DNA of 63,670 nucleotides from Oscillibacter ruminantium GH1 (GCF_000307265.1 NZ_DF158901.1:129736-193405), one strand, 5' to 3'; counted from the first letter of the stretch, positions 37,302 to 46,774 are shown. A program made the numbers and translations. Notes: generated by a model from the sequence alone, not told the origin.

Positions 37302-40250
37302 TTATCCCATTAAATATCCGTACTTGCTGAACACGGTCAGGATCAGACACTCAATGCCCGCAGGCAGGTCGTTCTTTTCATCCAGATCCGCTTCAAAAAC
37401 AGTACCGTCCAACCGGACCAACACCTTGCGTTCACCCAGCGGCAGGAAGCCGGCGTTGGGAGTTTCGTCAAAGTCCTCCTTGCTGTGGAACAGGGTGAAC
37501 TTATCCCGATAAGGCGCGGAGTCATAGGGACAGAACACCGCGCAGTTGCCGCACTCGTTGCACATCCGGTCCACATGCAGAATCTGCCGCCGCCCGTCGG
37601 GTGTCTCGACGGACACGTTGGCCCGGTTGGGACATACGTCCGCGCAACACTCGCACACCACATTGCAGCTGAGGCACCGCTCGCCCTCGCACTTGGCAGA
37701 TTCGCAGAGAATGCCCTTCTTTGCCAGCGCGTCTTGGCGGGAGGCGGAAGAATTGACCGGGTATGCAGCGGTGTGGACCGCTTTCAGCACTTCGTTGGCG
37801 AAGCCCTGTGCATCCGCAATGCCCTCCACCACTGTGGCGGGGCCGCGCATAGCGTCGCCGCCGCAGTATACGCCGGGAAGGTTCGTCTTGAAGTCGGGAA
37901 TGCCCTTGGCATCCACCGCAATACCATTGTCCGCGAACAGCTGGCTGTCCACCTTCTCGCCCACGGCGGAAACCACGGTGTCGCATTTGATCTCCACGGT
38001 TTCACCGGTTTCCACCGGCGCACGCCGCCCGGACGCGTCCGGCTCGCCCAGCTTCATCTTCTTGCACAGCAGCGTTCCATTCTTCTGCTCCACGGGGGCC
38101 ACAAGCTCCAAGAACTGCACGCCGTCGGCAATGGCCAGCTCCAGCTCCTCCGCGTCGGCGGGCATTTGTTTCTTCGTCCGACGATAGACCAGCGTGGAGG
38201 ATTTGGCGCCTGCCCGCAGGGCGGCCCGTGCCGCATCCATGGCGGTGTTGCCGCCGCCCACCACGGCCACATGGCCCAGAGAAACCTCTTTCCCGGCCTT
38301 CAAGTCCAGCAGCCAGCCGATAACGGGGACCACGTTTCCGTCCATTGCCAGCGTTCCGGCCTTCCATGCGCCCACGGCAAAATAGATGTGGGTATAGCCC
38401 TGTGCCTGCAGCTCTGCCACAGAGGGTGCGGGCGCGCCGCACTTGACCTCCGCGCCCATCTTCAAAACCAGCTGGATATCCTTTTCGATGGCTTCGTCGC
38501 TGATGCGGAAGCCGGGGATGACCTGCCGAATCACGCCGCCAAGGCGGTCAGCCTTTTCAAAGATCGTGCAGGGAACGCCCGCGCGGCCCAGGAAGTATGC
38601 CGCGGCCAGACCGGACGGGCCACCGCCTATAATGGCGGCTTTCACGCCGCTCCCGGCGGGGGCGGGGGCTTTCAGACCGCGCATCAGCGCGTCGTAGCCC
38701 TTTTCCGCCGCCACCAGCTTGGCGGCGCGGATCTGCACCGGATCGTCGTAGAAATTGCGGGTACACTTGTTCATGCAGCGGTGGGCGCAGATCGTGCCGG
38801 TGATGAAGGGCAGGGGGTTCTTCTCGGTGATGAGCCGCAGAGCATCCTCATACCGCTCCTGACGGCACAGCTCGATATATTCCGGAATATCCTGCTGGAT
38901 GGGACATCCGCCCTCGCAGGGCGCGGTGAAGCAGTCCAGCAGAGGAACCTTTTCATACAGCTTGCGCCGAGGCAGAGGCTTCACGGCCTTGACATGGTAC
39001 TTGTCGCTCTGCGCGGCAAGGCTCAGCGCCTCGATCCCGCCCACGTCCACAGCGGTAAACGGTTCGTAAGTGAGCTTCTCCAGCTTTTCGCCGATCTGCT
39101 TGAAGCGCTGATAGCCGCCGGGCTTCAACTCTGTGGTGGCCATGGTGATGGGCCAGATGTTGCAGGCAAACAGCTTGTCGATGTTGAAAAAGTCCGCGCC
39201 GCCGGCATAGCTCAGGCGCAGCCGGCCGCTGAACTCTTTAGAGATGCGGGCTGCCATGATGGTGGTCAGGGGGAAGAGGGACTTGCCCGCCATGTACATC
39301 TCCTCGCTGGGCAGTTCCTTGCCCTTTACGTCCACGGGGAAGGTGTTGGAAAGCTTCAGGCCGAATTCCAGCCCGTTTTTCGCCGCCAGAGCCATCAGCC
39401 GATGGAACATGGGCACCGCGTCGGCATACTGCAAATCCTCGTTGAAGTGGTGTTCGTCAAAGGCGATATAATCATACCCCATAGAGTCCAGAACCGTCCG
39501 GGCGGTCTTGTAGCCCAGAATGGTGGGATTGCACTTTACGAAGGTGTGCAGGTGCTTTTCTGTGATGAGATAGCTGGCGATGCGCTCGATCTCGTCCGGC
39601 GGACAGCCGTGGAGCGTGGAGACGGTGACGCTGCGGGAGACGTGGGGCGTGATGGTGGAGATAAATGCCTCCTCGCCGGGGAACATCTGCCGCAAAACGG
39701 CAATGCACTCCCGGAAAATAGACGTGCCGGACGCGTCGATCATGCCGTTGAGGAACGTGTCGATCTTCTCTCCCTTGATGCCCTCCAGATCATAGCCCAC
39801 GGACATGTTGAATACGAACCCGTCTGGGTCGCCCAGTCCGTATACGTGAGCCATCATCTTGCAGGCGCACCATGCTTTCACATACTCCTCGAATGCCTGC
39901 GGGATATAAAGCTCCGTGGACCACTCGCAGTTGTAGCACTCGTCGTTGGCCAAAATGCAGGGCTTGTTGACGCAGGCGGCCAGCTCCGCACCGTCCATCT
40001 TCTGAACGGTTTTCAGCTCAAAGAACCGGGCGCCGCCGTAATATCCGGCGATGATGTTCTGGGCCAGCTGAGTGGCAGGTCCCGCGGCGGGGCCGAAGGG
40101 GGTTTCGATTTTCTCTCCGAAAATGGGAAGCGTTTTCGTCCCGGCACGATAGGGGCGATGGACGCCGAACACAGAGCCTTCGTTCTGGTGCTCCGTAGTG
40201 ATCCAAGTCATCAGTTCCCGGAAGGGAATGGGGGTCATTAATTCGCTCAT
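37302..40250 (-). CDS. ygfK: YgfK-type Fe-S/FAD oxidoreductase
   Basis: A 982-residue multidomain protein, annotated in the family as putative selenate reductase subunit. The N-terminal 450 residues form a dihydropyrimidine/dihydroorotate-dehydrogenase-like barrel (FGPAAGPATQLAQ, YAGGADFFNI). A GltD-like part follows: cysteine cluster CEGGCPIQQDIPEYI and CAHRCMNKCTR, FAD motif IIGGGPSGLAAAY, NADPH motif VVGGGNTAMDAA. Two 4Fe-4S-type clusters (CLSCNVVCECCADVCP, MCNECGNCAVFCP) close the protein. In gut anaerobes ygfK and ssnA belong to a purine/uric-acid degradation gene set; that role is inferred here. AGGAGG-like GGAGGT precedes the ATG. Confidence 0.92.
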   Translation of the reverse strand: MSELMTPIPFRELMTWITTEHQNEGSVFGVHRPYRAGTKTLPIFGEKIETPFGPAAGPATQLAQNIIAGYYGGARFFELKTVQKMDGAELAACVNKPCILANDECYNCEWSTELYIPQAFEEYVKAWCACKMMAHVYGLGDPDGFVFNMSVGYDLEGIKGEKIDTFLNGMIDASGTSIFRECIAVLRQMFPGEEAFISTITPHVSRSVTVSTLHGCPPDEIERIASYLITEKHLHTFVKCNPTILGYKTARTVLDSMGYDYIAFDEHHFNEDLQYADAVPMFHRLMALAAKNGLEFGLKLSNTFPVDVKGKELPSEEMYMAGKSLFPLTTIMAARISKEFSGRLRLSYAGGADFFNIDKLFACNIWPITMATTELKPGGYQRFKQIGEKLEKLTYEPFTAVDVGGIEALSLAAQSDKYHVKAVKPLPRRKLYEKVPLLDCFTAPCEGGCPIQQDIPEYIELCRQERYEDALRLITEKNPLPFITGTICAHRCMNKCTRNFYDDPVQIRAAKLVAAEKGYDALMRGLKAPAPAGSGVKAAIIGGGPSGLAAAYFLGRAGVPCTIFEKADRLGGVIRQVIPGFRISDEAIEKDIQLVLKMGAEVKCGAPAPSVAELQAQGYTHIYFAVGAWKAGTLAMDGNVVPVIGWLLDLKAGKEVSLGHVAVVGGGNTAMDAARAALRAGAKSSTLVYRRTKKQMPADAEELELAIADGVQFLELVAPVEQKNGTLLCKKMKLGEPDASGRRAPVETGETVEIKCDTVVSAVGEKVDSQLFADNGIAVDAKGIPDFKTNLPGVYCGGDAMRGPATVVEGIADAQGFANEVLKAVHTAAYPVNSSASRQDALAKKGILCESAKCEGERCLSCNVVCECCADVCPNRANVSVETPDGRRQILHVDRMCNECGNCAVFCPYDSAPYRDKFTLFHSKEDFDETPNAGFLPLGERKVLVRLDGTVFEADLDEKNDLPAGIECLILTVFSKYGYLMG

Positions 40251-40286
40251 GTCTCTTACCTCCGTTTTTAGATTTCCTCATGATTC

Positions 40287-40338
40287 AACTGGGGAGTTTG
40301 GCTTGTCTGCCACGCCTGCCATGGGCTGCGCCCCAGCT
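40287..40338 (-). promoter_or_regulatory. Stem-loop in the ygfK leader
   Basis: In the leftward transcript AGCUGGGG (40338-40331) pairs fully with CCCCAGUU (40294-40287), enclosing a GC-rich inner part that can fold again. It could be a regulatory leader or a processing site. Confidence 0.35.
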
Positions 40339-40412
40339 AAGTTTTGTACAATTTGTTGTATTGCGTCGAATAAATACAGTCTGTTTAATACAAAGCATCA
40401 ATTTGATAAAAA

Positions 40413-41756
40413 TTAATACTCTCTGTGATTAAGCTGCCCCCACAGACGCTTGGAACTCTCCAGAACGTGGGCGTTGACAGCCTCCTCGTCGATCTGGGTC
40501 AGAACGCGGTCTTTCATGACGATCTTGCCGTTGATCATGGTGGTCTGGCACTGGCGGCCCGTCATGCCGAACAGCATGTGACCATCGATATTTTCGTCGG
40601 AAAACGGGGTGTACGGCTTGTAGTCCATAACAATCACGTCTGCCGCCGCGCCGGGCTTCAAAACACCCAGAGGCGTTTCAAAAGAGCGGTTGGCAATTTT
40701 CGCGTTGTTGCGGAAGAGCATATCCGTCACCTCACACCAAGCCACGTTGGGGGCGCAGGCGTTGTGCCGCTGAGAACACAGCGCCACTTTCAAGGACTCC
40801 AGCATGTCGTTGGTATAGGCGTCGGTACCCATGCCCACCAGAATGCCCTTTTGGCAAAGCTGCAAAATGGGGGAGATGCCCACGGCGTTGCCCATGTTGC
40901 TCTCGGGATTGTTGACGCACATGGTGTCCGTTGCCTTGATGATGTCCATTTCGGCGGTGTTCACATGGATGCAGTGACCCAAAAGCGTCTTCGACCCCAG
41001 AATATCGTGGTCCTGTAGCCGCTGGACAGGGCGGCGGCCATAATTTTGCAGGGAGTCATACACATCGTTCATACCCTCGGACACATGAATGTGGAAGCCC
41101 ACCCGCCCGTTGTTGGCGGCGACCATGCGGTCAAAGGTCTTGTCGGAGATGGTGAACAGGGCGTGACCGCCGAAAAGGGCCTTGAGCATGTCGCTGGGGT
41201 TTTTCTCGCAGTAGTCAATGAAGTCCTTGTTTTCCTGCACGGACTGGATGGATTTCTCATCCCCGTCCCGGTCGCTCACCTCGTAGCAAAGGCAGGCGCG
41301 CATCCCGTATTCCTGCGTGACCTCGGCGATCTTCATTAGGGAGCCGGGAATCTCACAGAAGGAGGCGTGGTGGTCAAAAATGGTGGTGACGCCCTGCTTG
41401 ATGGAGTCGATCACCAGCGCCTGGGCAGAAGCCTTCGTGGCCTCCATATCCAAATGCCGGTCGATGGCCCACCAAGTGCCGTCCAGTACCTCAAAGAAAT
41501 TGGTGGGGTTGTTCCCGGCGATGCTCAAGCCCCGGGCCAGAGCGGAATAGATATGAGTGTGTGCGTTGATCAGGCCGGGCATAATCACGCCGCCCTTGGC
41601 GTCCACAAATTCCGCCTGAGGATACTGTGCCTTCAGCTCCGCCGTTGTTCCCACGGCCACAATCTTTCCTCCGTCGGTGACCACGCCGCCGTCCGGATAG
41701 AACCCTGTGCCTGCCCCATCACGGGTGATGAGCTTTCCGTTTGCCAGTAAAATCAT
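40413..41756 (-). CDS. ssnA: Amidohydrolase SsnA (purine-type aminohydrolase)
   Basis: A 447-residue TIM-barrel amidohydrolase. Metal ligands are visible in NAHTHIYSALARG, HIHVSEG, LGHCIHV and GTDAYTNDML. The family name SsnA comes from E. coli, where it sits in the same gene group as ygfK. It is related to guanine deaminase and atrazine-type chlorohydrolases. A deamination step in purine use is likely but unproven. AGGAGG lies 9 nt before the ATG. Its leader carries a candidate riboswitch. Confidence 0.92.
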   Translation of the reverse strand: MILLANGKLITRDGAGTGFYPDGGVVTDGGKIVAVGTTAELKAQYPQAEFVDAKGGVIMPGLINAHTHIYSALARGLSIAGNNPTNFFEVLDGTWWAIDRHLDMEATKASAQALVIDSIKQGVTTIFDHHASFCEIPGSLMKIAEVTQEYGMRACLCYEVSDRDGDEKSIQSVQENKDFIDYCEKNPSDMLKALFGGHALFTISDKTFDRMVAANNGRVGFHIHVSEGMNDVYDSLQNYGRRPVQRLQDHDILGSKTLLGHCIHVNTAEMDIIKATDTMCVNNPESNMGNAVGISPILQLCQKGILVGMGTDAYTNDMLESLKVALCSQRHNACAPNVAWCEVTDMLFRNNAKIANRSFETPLGVLKPGAAADVIVMDYKPYTPFSDENIDGHMLFGMTGRQCQTTMINGKIVMKDRVLTQIDEEAVNAHVLESSKRLWGQLNHREY

Positions 41757-41812
41757 TTCAAAAACCTCCTGTCTTCCTGTCTTATTTCAATATTCCCGCT
41801 TTTCTGTCTGAT

Positions 41813-41854
41813 AAAAAGAAAAGGCGCTCCAAACCCTTTTTGGTTTGAAACACC
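41813..41854 (-). terminator. Attenuator terminator in the ssnA leader
   Basis: In the leftward transcript a 13-bp stem (41854-41842 with 41835-41823, all positions pair, four as G-U) has a 6-nt loop and is followed by UUUUCUUUUU. It lies upstream of ssnA, not after a gene, so it is an attenuator. Confidence 0.8.
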
Positions 41855-41916
41855 CATCAAAAAGAAATGATAGGTGTCAGCCCGTGCGCAAGAGCACTTC
41901 GTTCCAGCTATCATTT
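41850..41916 (-). promoter_or_regulatory. Candidate riboswitch controlling ssnA
   Basis: Transcript stem P1 (AAAUGAUAG 41916-41908 with CUAUCAUUU 41873-41865) encloses a GUGC-loop-GCAC hairpin (41897-41884) and unpaired, probably ligand-binding, stretches. An alternative stem, ACACCUAUCA (41877-41868) with UGAUGGGUGU (41859-41850), shares bases with both P1 and the terminator 5' arm. P1 formation would therefore free the terminator. Ligand unknown; a purine-related compound is a guess from the gene. A conserved RNA family before ssnA may already be catalogued. Confidence 0.7.
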
Positions 41917-41931
41917 TTCTTTTGTCAGTTT

Positions 41932-41960
41932 ATTGTATCGGACCTGCGCATAAATTGCAA
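41932..41960 (-). promoter_or_regulatory. Promoter of ssnA
   Basis: Leftward TTGCAA (41960-41955), 17-bp spacer, TACAAT (41937-41932). The transcript would begin near 41925, just before the aptamer-like stem. Confidence 0.65.
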
Positions 41961-42028
41961 GCAGGCGGGCAAAAAAATTTTTAGGCAGTGTTTTGTGAAA
42001 ATTGACGAAACAAAATTCTAAAAACTAC

Positions 42029-42059
42029 TTGAAATATTTTTCAAATGATGTAATATAAT
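42029..42059 (+). promoter_or_regulatory. Possible promoter of the hemolysin-III gene
   Basis: TTGAAA (42029-42034) with TAATAT after 16 bp or TATAAT (42054-42059) after 19 bp. Confidence 0.4.
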
Positions 42060-42103
42060 ATTGAAAATGATATTTAACAGATAACCGAAGGGAGTCTCGT
42101 TTT

Positions 42104-42763
42104 ATGCGTGATTTAGTGGCGAAAGCACAGGACCGTGTCAGCTTTGAAACTCATGCTCTGGGTGCGGTGGGCGCGCTGGTTGGCTGCATCGTGATGGCGG
42201 TGCGGGGCGTGGGATTGAACGTTCCGGCGGCCACGCTTTGGGCGGCGCTGGTATTTTGCCTGTCGGCGCTGGCGTTGTATACTGCCAGCGCGGTCTATCA
42301 TTACTATCCCGGCAATGAGTTCACCGCCGGAGCAAAACGATTTTTGCGGAAGATGGATCACAGCATGATCTATGTCCTCATTGCCGGAAGTTACACGCCA
42401 TTTGCCATGGTGATGCTGCCCCAGCCCACGGGCGTTCGGTTTTGCATCACGCTGTGGGCGGTGGCGCTGGCGGGAATCCTGATGAAGCTGATTTGGATCA
42501 ATGCACCCCGCGTTTTGTCCACGGTAGTCTATCTTGCCATGGGTTGGGCGGTGCTGTTCGTGGCCAAGGATTTTGCGGCGGTAGGCCAGCCCTGCATGAC
42601 GCTGGTGGCGCTGGGCGGCGTAAGCTACTCGCTGGGCGCGGTGTTTTACGCGATTAAAAAGCCCAATATTTCTGCGGAGTGGACGTTTCATGAGCTGTTC
42701 CATCTGCTGATTCTGGCGGGATCGCTTTTTCACTATGCGGCGGTGTACTTTTACGTACTCTGA
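42104..42763 (+). CDS. Hemolysin III/YqfA family membrane protein
   Basis: A 219-residue seven-helix protein of the PAQR/hemolysin III family. The metal-site residues are present: SAVYHYYP, KMDHSMIYVLIAGSYTPF and the C-terminal ELFHLLILAGSLFHY. Members act in lipid or membrane homeostasis; the name hemolysin should not be taken as proof of toxicity. Confidence 0.9.
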   Translation: MRDLVAKAQDRVSFETHALGAVGALVGCIVMAVRGVGLNVPAATLWAALVFCLSALALYTASAVYHYYPGNEFTAGAKRFLRKMDHSMIYVLIAGSYTPFAMVMLPQPTGVRFCITLWAVALAGILMKLIWINAPRVLSTVVYLAMGWAVLFVAKDFAAVGQPCMTLVALGGVSYSLGAVFYAIKKPNISAEWTFHELFHLLILAGSLFHYAAVYFYVL

Positions 42764-42806
42764 GTGTCATTCTAAATCATTTTTTGGCGGTTATTGACAA
42801 CTTTCC

Positions 42807-42835
42807 TTGCCAAGCTCCCTGAAAAAGAGTATACT
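42807..42835 (+). promoter_or_regulatory. Promoter of the hybrid sensor kinase
   Basis: TTGCCA, 17-bp spacer and TATACT. Confidence 0.6.
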
Positions 42836-42886
42836 ACTCAATGGTTTGGCGGATGCAGCCATGTATTCGGGGAGAGGTGGAAGGAT

Positions 42887-45800
42887 ATGGGCGGCAGACG
42901 GAGAGATTGGATTGCAGCACGACGGAGGGCGATATGCTTATCGCTCCTTGCCGTGCTGCTTTTTTTATACGCTCCCGGCGCCCACGCCGTGGACGACGAC
43001 CATCAGGTGCTGTACATCGGCTCCTATTCCTATGAACTGGAAAGCGTCCCCATTCAACTGGAGGCGATTTCCGGGGCGCTGGGCCGCGATGCCGGCGTGA
43101 AATATCTCTTTATGGATACCCGCAACCAGAGCGAGCGGGCGGCGTCTTTGGCGCTGCGCCACAGGCTGGATACATGGCGGCTGCTGCCCACCATCGATGC
43201 GGTAATCGTCAGCGGAGACGCGGCGCTGAAGTTCGCGCTGGAATATCAAAACGATTACTTTGCTGGTATGCCCATTCTCTTTCTGGATGTTCGCCAGCCG
43301 CTTCTGGCCGCCACCGCCGCACAGGACAAGCTGATCTCCGGCGCGGAGAGCTCTCTGCCGTTCCGGGAGACAATTTCGCTTGCCACGCGCCTATATCCCA
43401 ATGCAAAGCAGGTGGTTTGCATCGGGGACGGAACCGACGCTGCACGGGGGATGATGGGGACCTTTTACTGCTTGGAGAGTACGTTCCCTCAGCTGGATTT
43501 CAAGAGCTTGGATTTGAGTACAAGGAAGCAGGACGAAATCCGTCAGGTGATGGGGGGATACGGCGAGGATACAATTTTGATCTACGCGCAGGTGAGGCTT
43601 GACGGCAGCGGAAATACATACAGCGATTTGCAGGCGGCAGAAATGCTGACGGCCATGACGCCCCGCCCTATTTTTTCTGCCAGCGCCGCCAGTCTTGGAA
43701 CCGGTTTTTTGGGCGGGTGTGTGGTTTCTGTGGAGGATATGGCCGATCAGATCGGGCAGTACACCCGTCGGATTCTGGACGGAGAGACTTCCATCACGGA
43801 TATGGAGCTTTTAAAAATGCCGGTGATCTCCCGGTTTGACAAGCAGGTGATGGATCGCTGCCAAATTTCGCGCGGTGCCCTGCCCAGAGGTACAGAATAT
43901 CTCAACGACCCTGTGCGGGACGCCATGCACCAGTATCAGCAGTTTCTCTTTGGCGGCGCGGGCGTCTTCATCCTGCTAATTGCGCTGCTGGTCATTGTGC
44001 TGCGGGACAACCGCAGACGCCGGGTCCTGATCGGAGAGGTTCAGGCGCGGGAGCGGCAGCTTCAAAACGTGCTGGATTTGGTGCCGGGGGGCATCTGCTC
44101 GTTCCGGGTGGACGGAGCAAACGATTTCGAGATGCTCCATTTCAACACAGGCTTCTATCAGATGCTGGGTTATTCGTCCCCGCCCGAAGACAGGGACCCT
44201 CATCAGGTGCGGGAGATCCATCCCGATGACCGGGACTCTTTCTGGAAACAGATCAGCCTTTGCCGACAGGGTGCGCAGCATGTGCAGGAAACTTTTCGAA
44301 TGCGCCGGCAGGACGGGACCTATATTTGGATGTCTCTGCAGGCGGCTTTGGCCCAGACGGAGAATGACAGCCGGACTTATTACGGCGTATTCAGCGATGT
44401 AAATGCGCTTAAACAGCTGCAAGAGCATCTGGAGGAGGACGAGCGCACGCTGCAGGCGGCCATGGCCCACGCCAATGTGGACTATTGGATCTATTACCCT
44501 GAGCAGCAAATTGCGTATCAGAGCAAGTTTTCCTGCAAAATGTACAATTTGCCCGAGAAAATGGTAAACTACCCGGATTCCTGGTATGCCCAGAACATTA
44601 CCCTTGAAGAAGACGTGCCGGAGCTGCGCAGGGCGTTTGAGATCATCGACGCGGGCGGAGAACATGCCGCCTGCGAGGTGCGGGAGCGGCAGGCAAACGG
44701 AACGGTGCAGTGGATTGAGATCAAAATGACCGCGCTGCACGATGGAGAGGGGAATCGAACAAAGGTGCTGTGTACCGGTGTGATCTGTACGGAGCGGCAC
44801 CGAGAGATGGAGCGGTATGAGCGGCAGAACCAGCAGATTCAGGCGCTGCTGCCCAACGCTGTGGCATCCGCGCAGATGAATCTGACGAAAAACACCTGCA
44901 TTCCCGGTCCCGCCCTGTATCCGAATCTGCTGGCGGAAATGGACGGTACGGCAGACGCCATGTTCCGAAGAATGAAGGAGCGGGCCGTAAATGCGGAGCA
45001 GGCGGAGATGTTCTTTACCCGCTTTAACCGACAGGCGCTTCTGGACGCCTATGAGCGGGGTACTTCTCTGATATCCGTTGACCGGAGCTGCTGGATTAAC
45101 GGGGCCTGCCGCTGGTTGACGCTGCGGGTGGATATGGCCCGAAACCCCGCTACCGGGGACGTGGAGGCCAATATCTATTCCTTTGATATCGACGATCAGA
45201 AATCCATGGAGCAGATCATGGACACGGTGATCCGCCGGGAATATCTGATGATCCTGCGGATTGATCTGGCGTCGGATACCGCGCGGATTTTCTCCTCTCA
45301 GGACGGCCAGAATTTCATTCATGAGATCGCGCATGTGGAGGAGTCCATCCTGGGTACGGTTCGGGATTCCTATGCCGGAGACGACATGGAGGACACGCTG
45401 GACCGCCTGCGTTTTACGGAGGTTCGCGCCCAACTGGAGAAAAATACGGAATACGTGGTCTATACCGATTGCCGCAGCGGCTCCGGAAATATTCGGCGGC
45501 TGCGCTATGCCTTTGACTGGCTGGACAGGGACAGCGGTACAGTTTGCTGCACGATGACCGATACCACGGATGTCTTTGCCAAGGAGCGCCGCCGAAACGA
45601 GGCGCTGCGCTCCGCTCTGGAAGAGGCCCGGCGGGCAAATCAGGCGAAAAGCGAGTTCCTTTCCCGCATGAGCCATGAAATCCGCACCCCCATGAACGCC
45701 ATCCTCGGCCTTACCCAGTTGGCAAAAGAAGATGCGATGACGGCCGGCGTTGTGGAGATGCTGACGAAAATCCAGACCTCGGGCGAATATCTGCTGGGTC

Positions 45801-46774
45801 TGATTAACGATGTGCTGGATATGAGCCGCATCGAGTCGGGCCGCGTGGAGCTGCACCCGGAAAATGTAAATGCGCAGAAGATGTTCCGCACAATTCGGGA
45901 TTTGATGGTTCCTCGTATGGAGGAAAAGCATATCCGCTTTCACATGGATATCAGCGGTGCGTCCGCACCGTTCGTCGTGATTGATCCGCTGCGCGTTCAA
46001 CAGATCTACGTGAATATCTTGGGCAACGCCGTTAAATTCTCAAAGCCCGGCTCGGAAATCTTTTGTACGGTGAACCATGCCCTCTGCGGGGAAAATCAGG
46101 TCACCAGCACCATGGTGTTCCGGGATCAGGGCTGCGGAATGAGCAGGGATTTCTTGAAACGCATCTTTGACCCCTTTGAACAGGAACACAACATTTATCA
46201 GAACCCTCAGTCGGGGACGGGGTTAGGGCTGGCGATTGTGAAGAATCTGGTGGAGCAGATGAACGGTACAATCCGCGTGAAAAGCGAACTGGGGAAAGGC
46301 AGTGAATTTACCGTCCAGATCACGGTGCCCAAGGGCCAGCCGATTGACGACGCAGAGGAGGAACCCCCCGAAACTGCCGCATGGGTCTGCTTGGAAGGAA
46401 AACGGATTCTTCTGGCAGAAGATCATCCGATTAATACCGAGATTGCAAAAAAGATGCTCACCCGCCACGGGATGTTAATTGACCATGCGGAAAACGGGCA
46501 GACGGCGCTGGAATGCTATCTCAGTGCCGACGTTCGGCATTACGACGCGATTTTAATGGATATCCGGATGCCCGTGATGGACGGCATTAACGCGGCGAGA
46601 GCCATTCGTACCTCTGGACGGCCGGACGCGGCGGATATTCCCATCATTGCCATGACAGCCAACGCCTTTGAAAAGGACCGGCAGGAGACGCGCGCGGCGG
46701 GGATGAATGCCCATCTTTCCAAACCTGTGCAGCAGCAGGAGCTGTTGAGCGTCTTGCGCAGATTCCTGCGCTGA
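42887..46774 (+). CDS. Hybrid sensor histidine kinase with extracellular binding domain
   Basis: A 1295-residue membrane kinase. Order: N-terminal helix (CLSLLAVLLFLYAPGAHA), an exported ABC-type substrate-binding-like domain (about 36-350), a second helix (VFILLIALLVIVL), PAS/PAC sensor repeats (about 395-640 and further), HisKA box SRMSHEIRTPMNAILG with the phospho-His, ATPase boxes NILGNAVKFS, DQGCGMS and GTGLGLAIVKNL, and a C-terminal receiver with DAILMDIRMPVMDG. No output regulator is adjacent, so signal passes to an unlinked partner. The ATG at 42887 is chosen since it follows the promoter and AGGTGGAAGG. Confidence 0.9.
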   Translation: MGGRRRDWIAARRRAICLSLLAVLLFLYAPGAHAVDDDHQVLYIGSYSYELESVPIQLEAISGALGRDAGVKYLFMDTRNQSERAASLALRHRLDTWRLLPTIDAVIVSGDAALKFALEYQNDYFAGMPILFLDVRQPLLAATAAQDKLISGAESSLPFRETISLATRLYPNAKQVVCIGDGTDAARGMMGTFYCLESTFPQLDFKSLDLSTRKQDEIRQVMGGYGEDTILIYAQVRLDGSGNTYSDLQAAEMLTAMTPRPIFSASAASLGTGFLGGCVVSVEDMADQIGQYTRRILDGETSITDMELLKMPVISRFDKQVMDRCQISRGALPRGTEYLNDPVRDAMHQYQQFLFGGAGVFILLIALLVIVLRDNRRRRVLIGEVQARERQLQNVLDLVPGGICSFRVDGANDFEMLHFNTGFYQMLGYSSPPEDRDPHQVREIHPDDRDSFWKQISLCRQGAQHVQETFRMRRQDGTYIWMSLQAALAQTENDSRTYYGVFSDVNALKQLQEHLEEDERTLQAAMAHANVDYWIYYPEQQIAYQSKFSCKMYNLPEKMVNYPDSWYAQNITLEEDVPELRRAFEIIDAGGEHAACEVRERQANGTVQWIEIKMTALHDGEGNRTKVLCTGVICTERHREMERYERQNQQIQALLPNAVASAQMNLTKNTCIPGPALYPNLLAEMDGTADAMFRRMKERAVNAEQAEMFFTRFNRQALLDAYERGTSLISVDRSCWINGACRWLTLRVDMARNPATGDVEANIYSFDIDDQKSMEQIMDTVIRREYLMILRIDLASDTARIFSSQDGQNFIHEIAHVEESILGTVRDSYAGDDMEDTLDRLRFTEVRAQLEKNTEYVVYTDCRSGSGNIRRLRYAFDWLDRDSGTVCCTMTDTTDVFAKERRRNEALRSALEEARRANQAKSEFLSRMSHEIRTPMNAILGLTQLAKEDAMTAGVVEMLTKIQTSGEYLLGLINDVLDMSRIESGRVELHPENVNAQKMFRTIRDLMVPRMEEKHIRFHMDISGASAPFVVIDPLRVQQIYVNILGNAVKFSKPGSEIFCTVNHALCGENQVTSTMVFRDQGCGMSRDFLKRIFDPFEQEHNIYQNPQSGTGLGLAIVKNLVEQMNGTIRVKSELGKGSEFTVQITVPKGQPIDDAEEEPPETAAWVCLEGKRILLAEDHPINTEIAKKMLTRHGMLIDHAENGQTALECYLSADVRHYDAILMDIRMPVMDGINAARAIRTSGRPDAADIPIIAMTANAFEKDRQETRAAGMNAHLSKPVQQQELLSVLRRFLR

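Noticed and set aside
37485..40241. A 918-codon rightward frame
   Set aside because: Antisense of ygfK, whose cofactor motifs are intact; His/Gly/Leu-rich product typical of a shadow.
43976..46000. A 674-codon leftward frame
   Set aside because: Antisense of the hybrid kinase, no recognisable domain.
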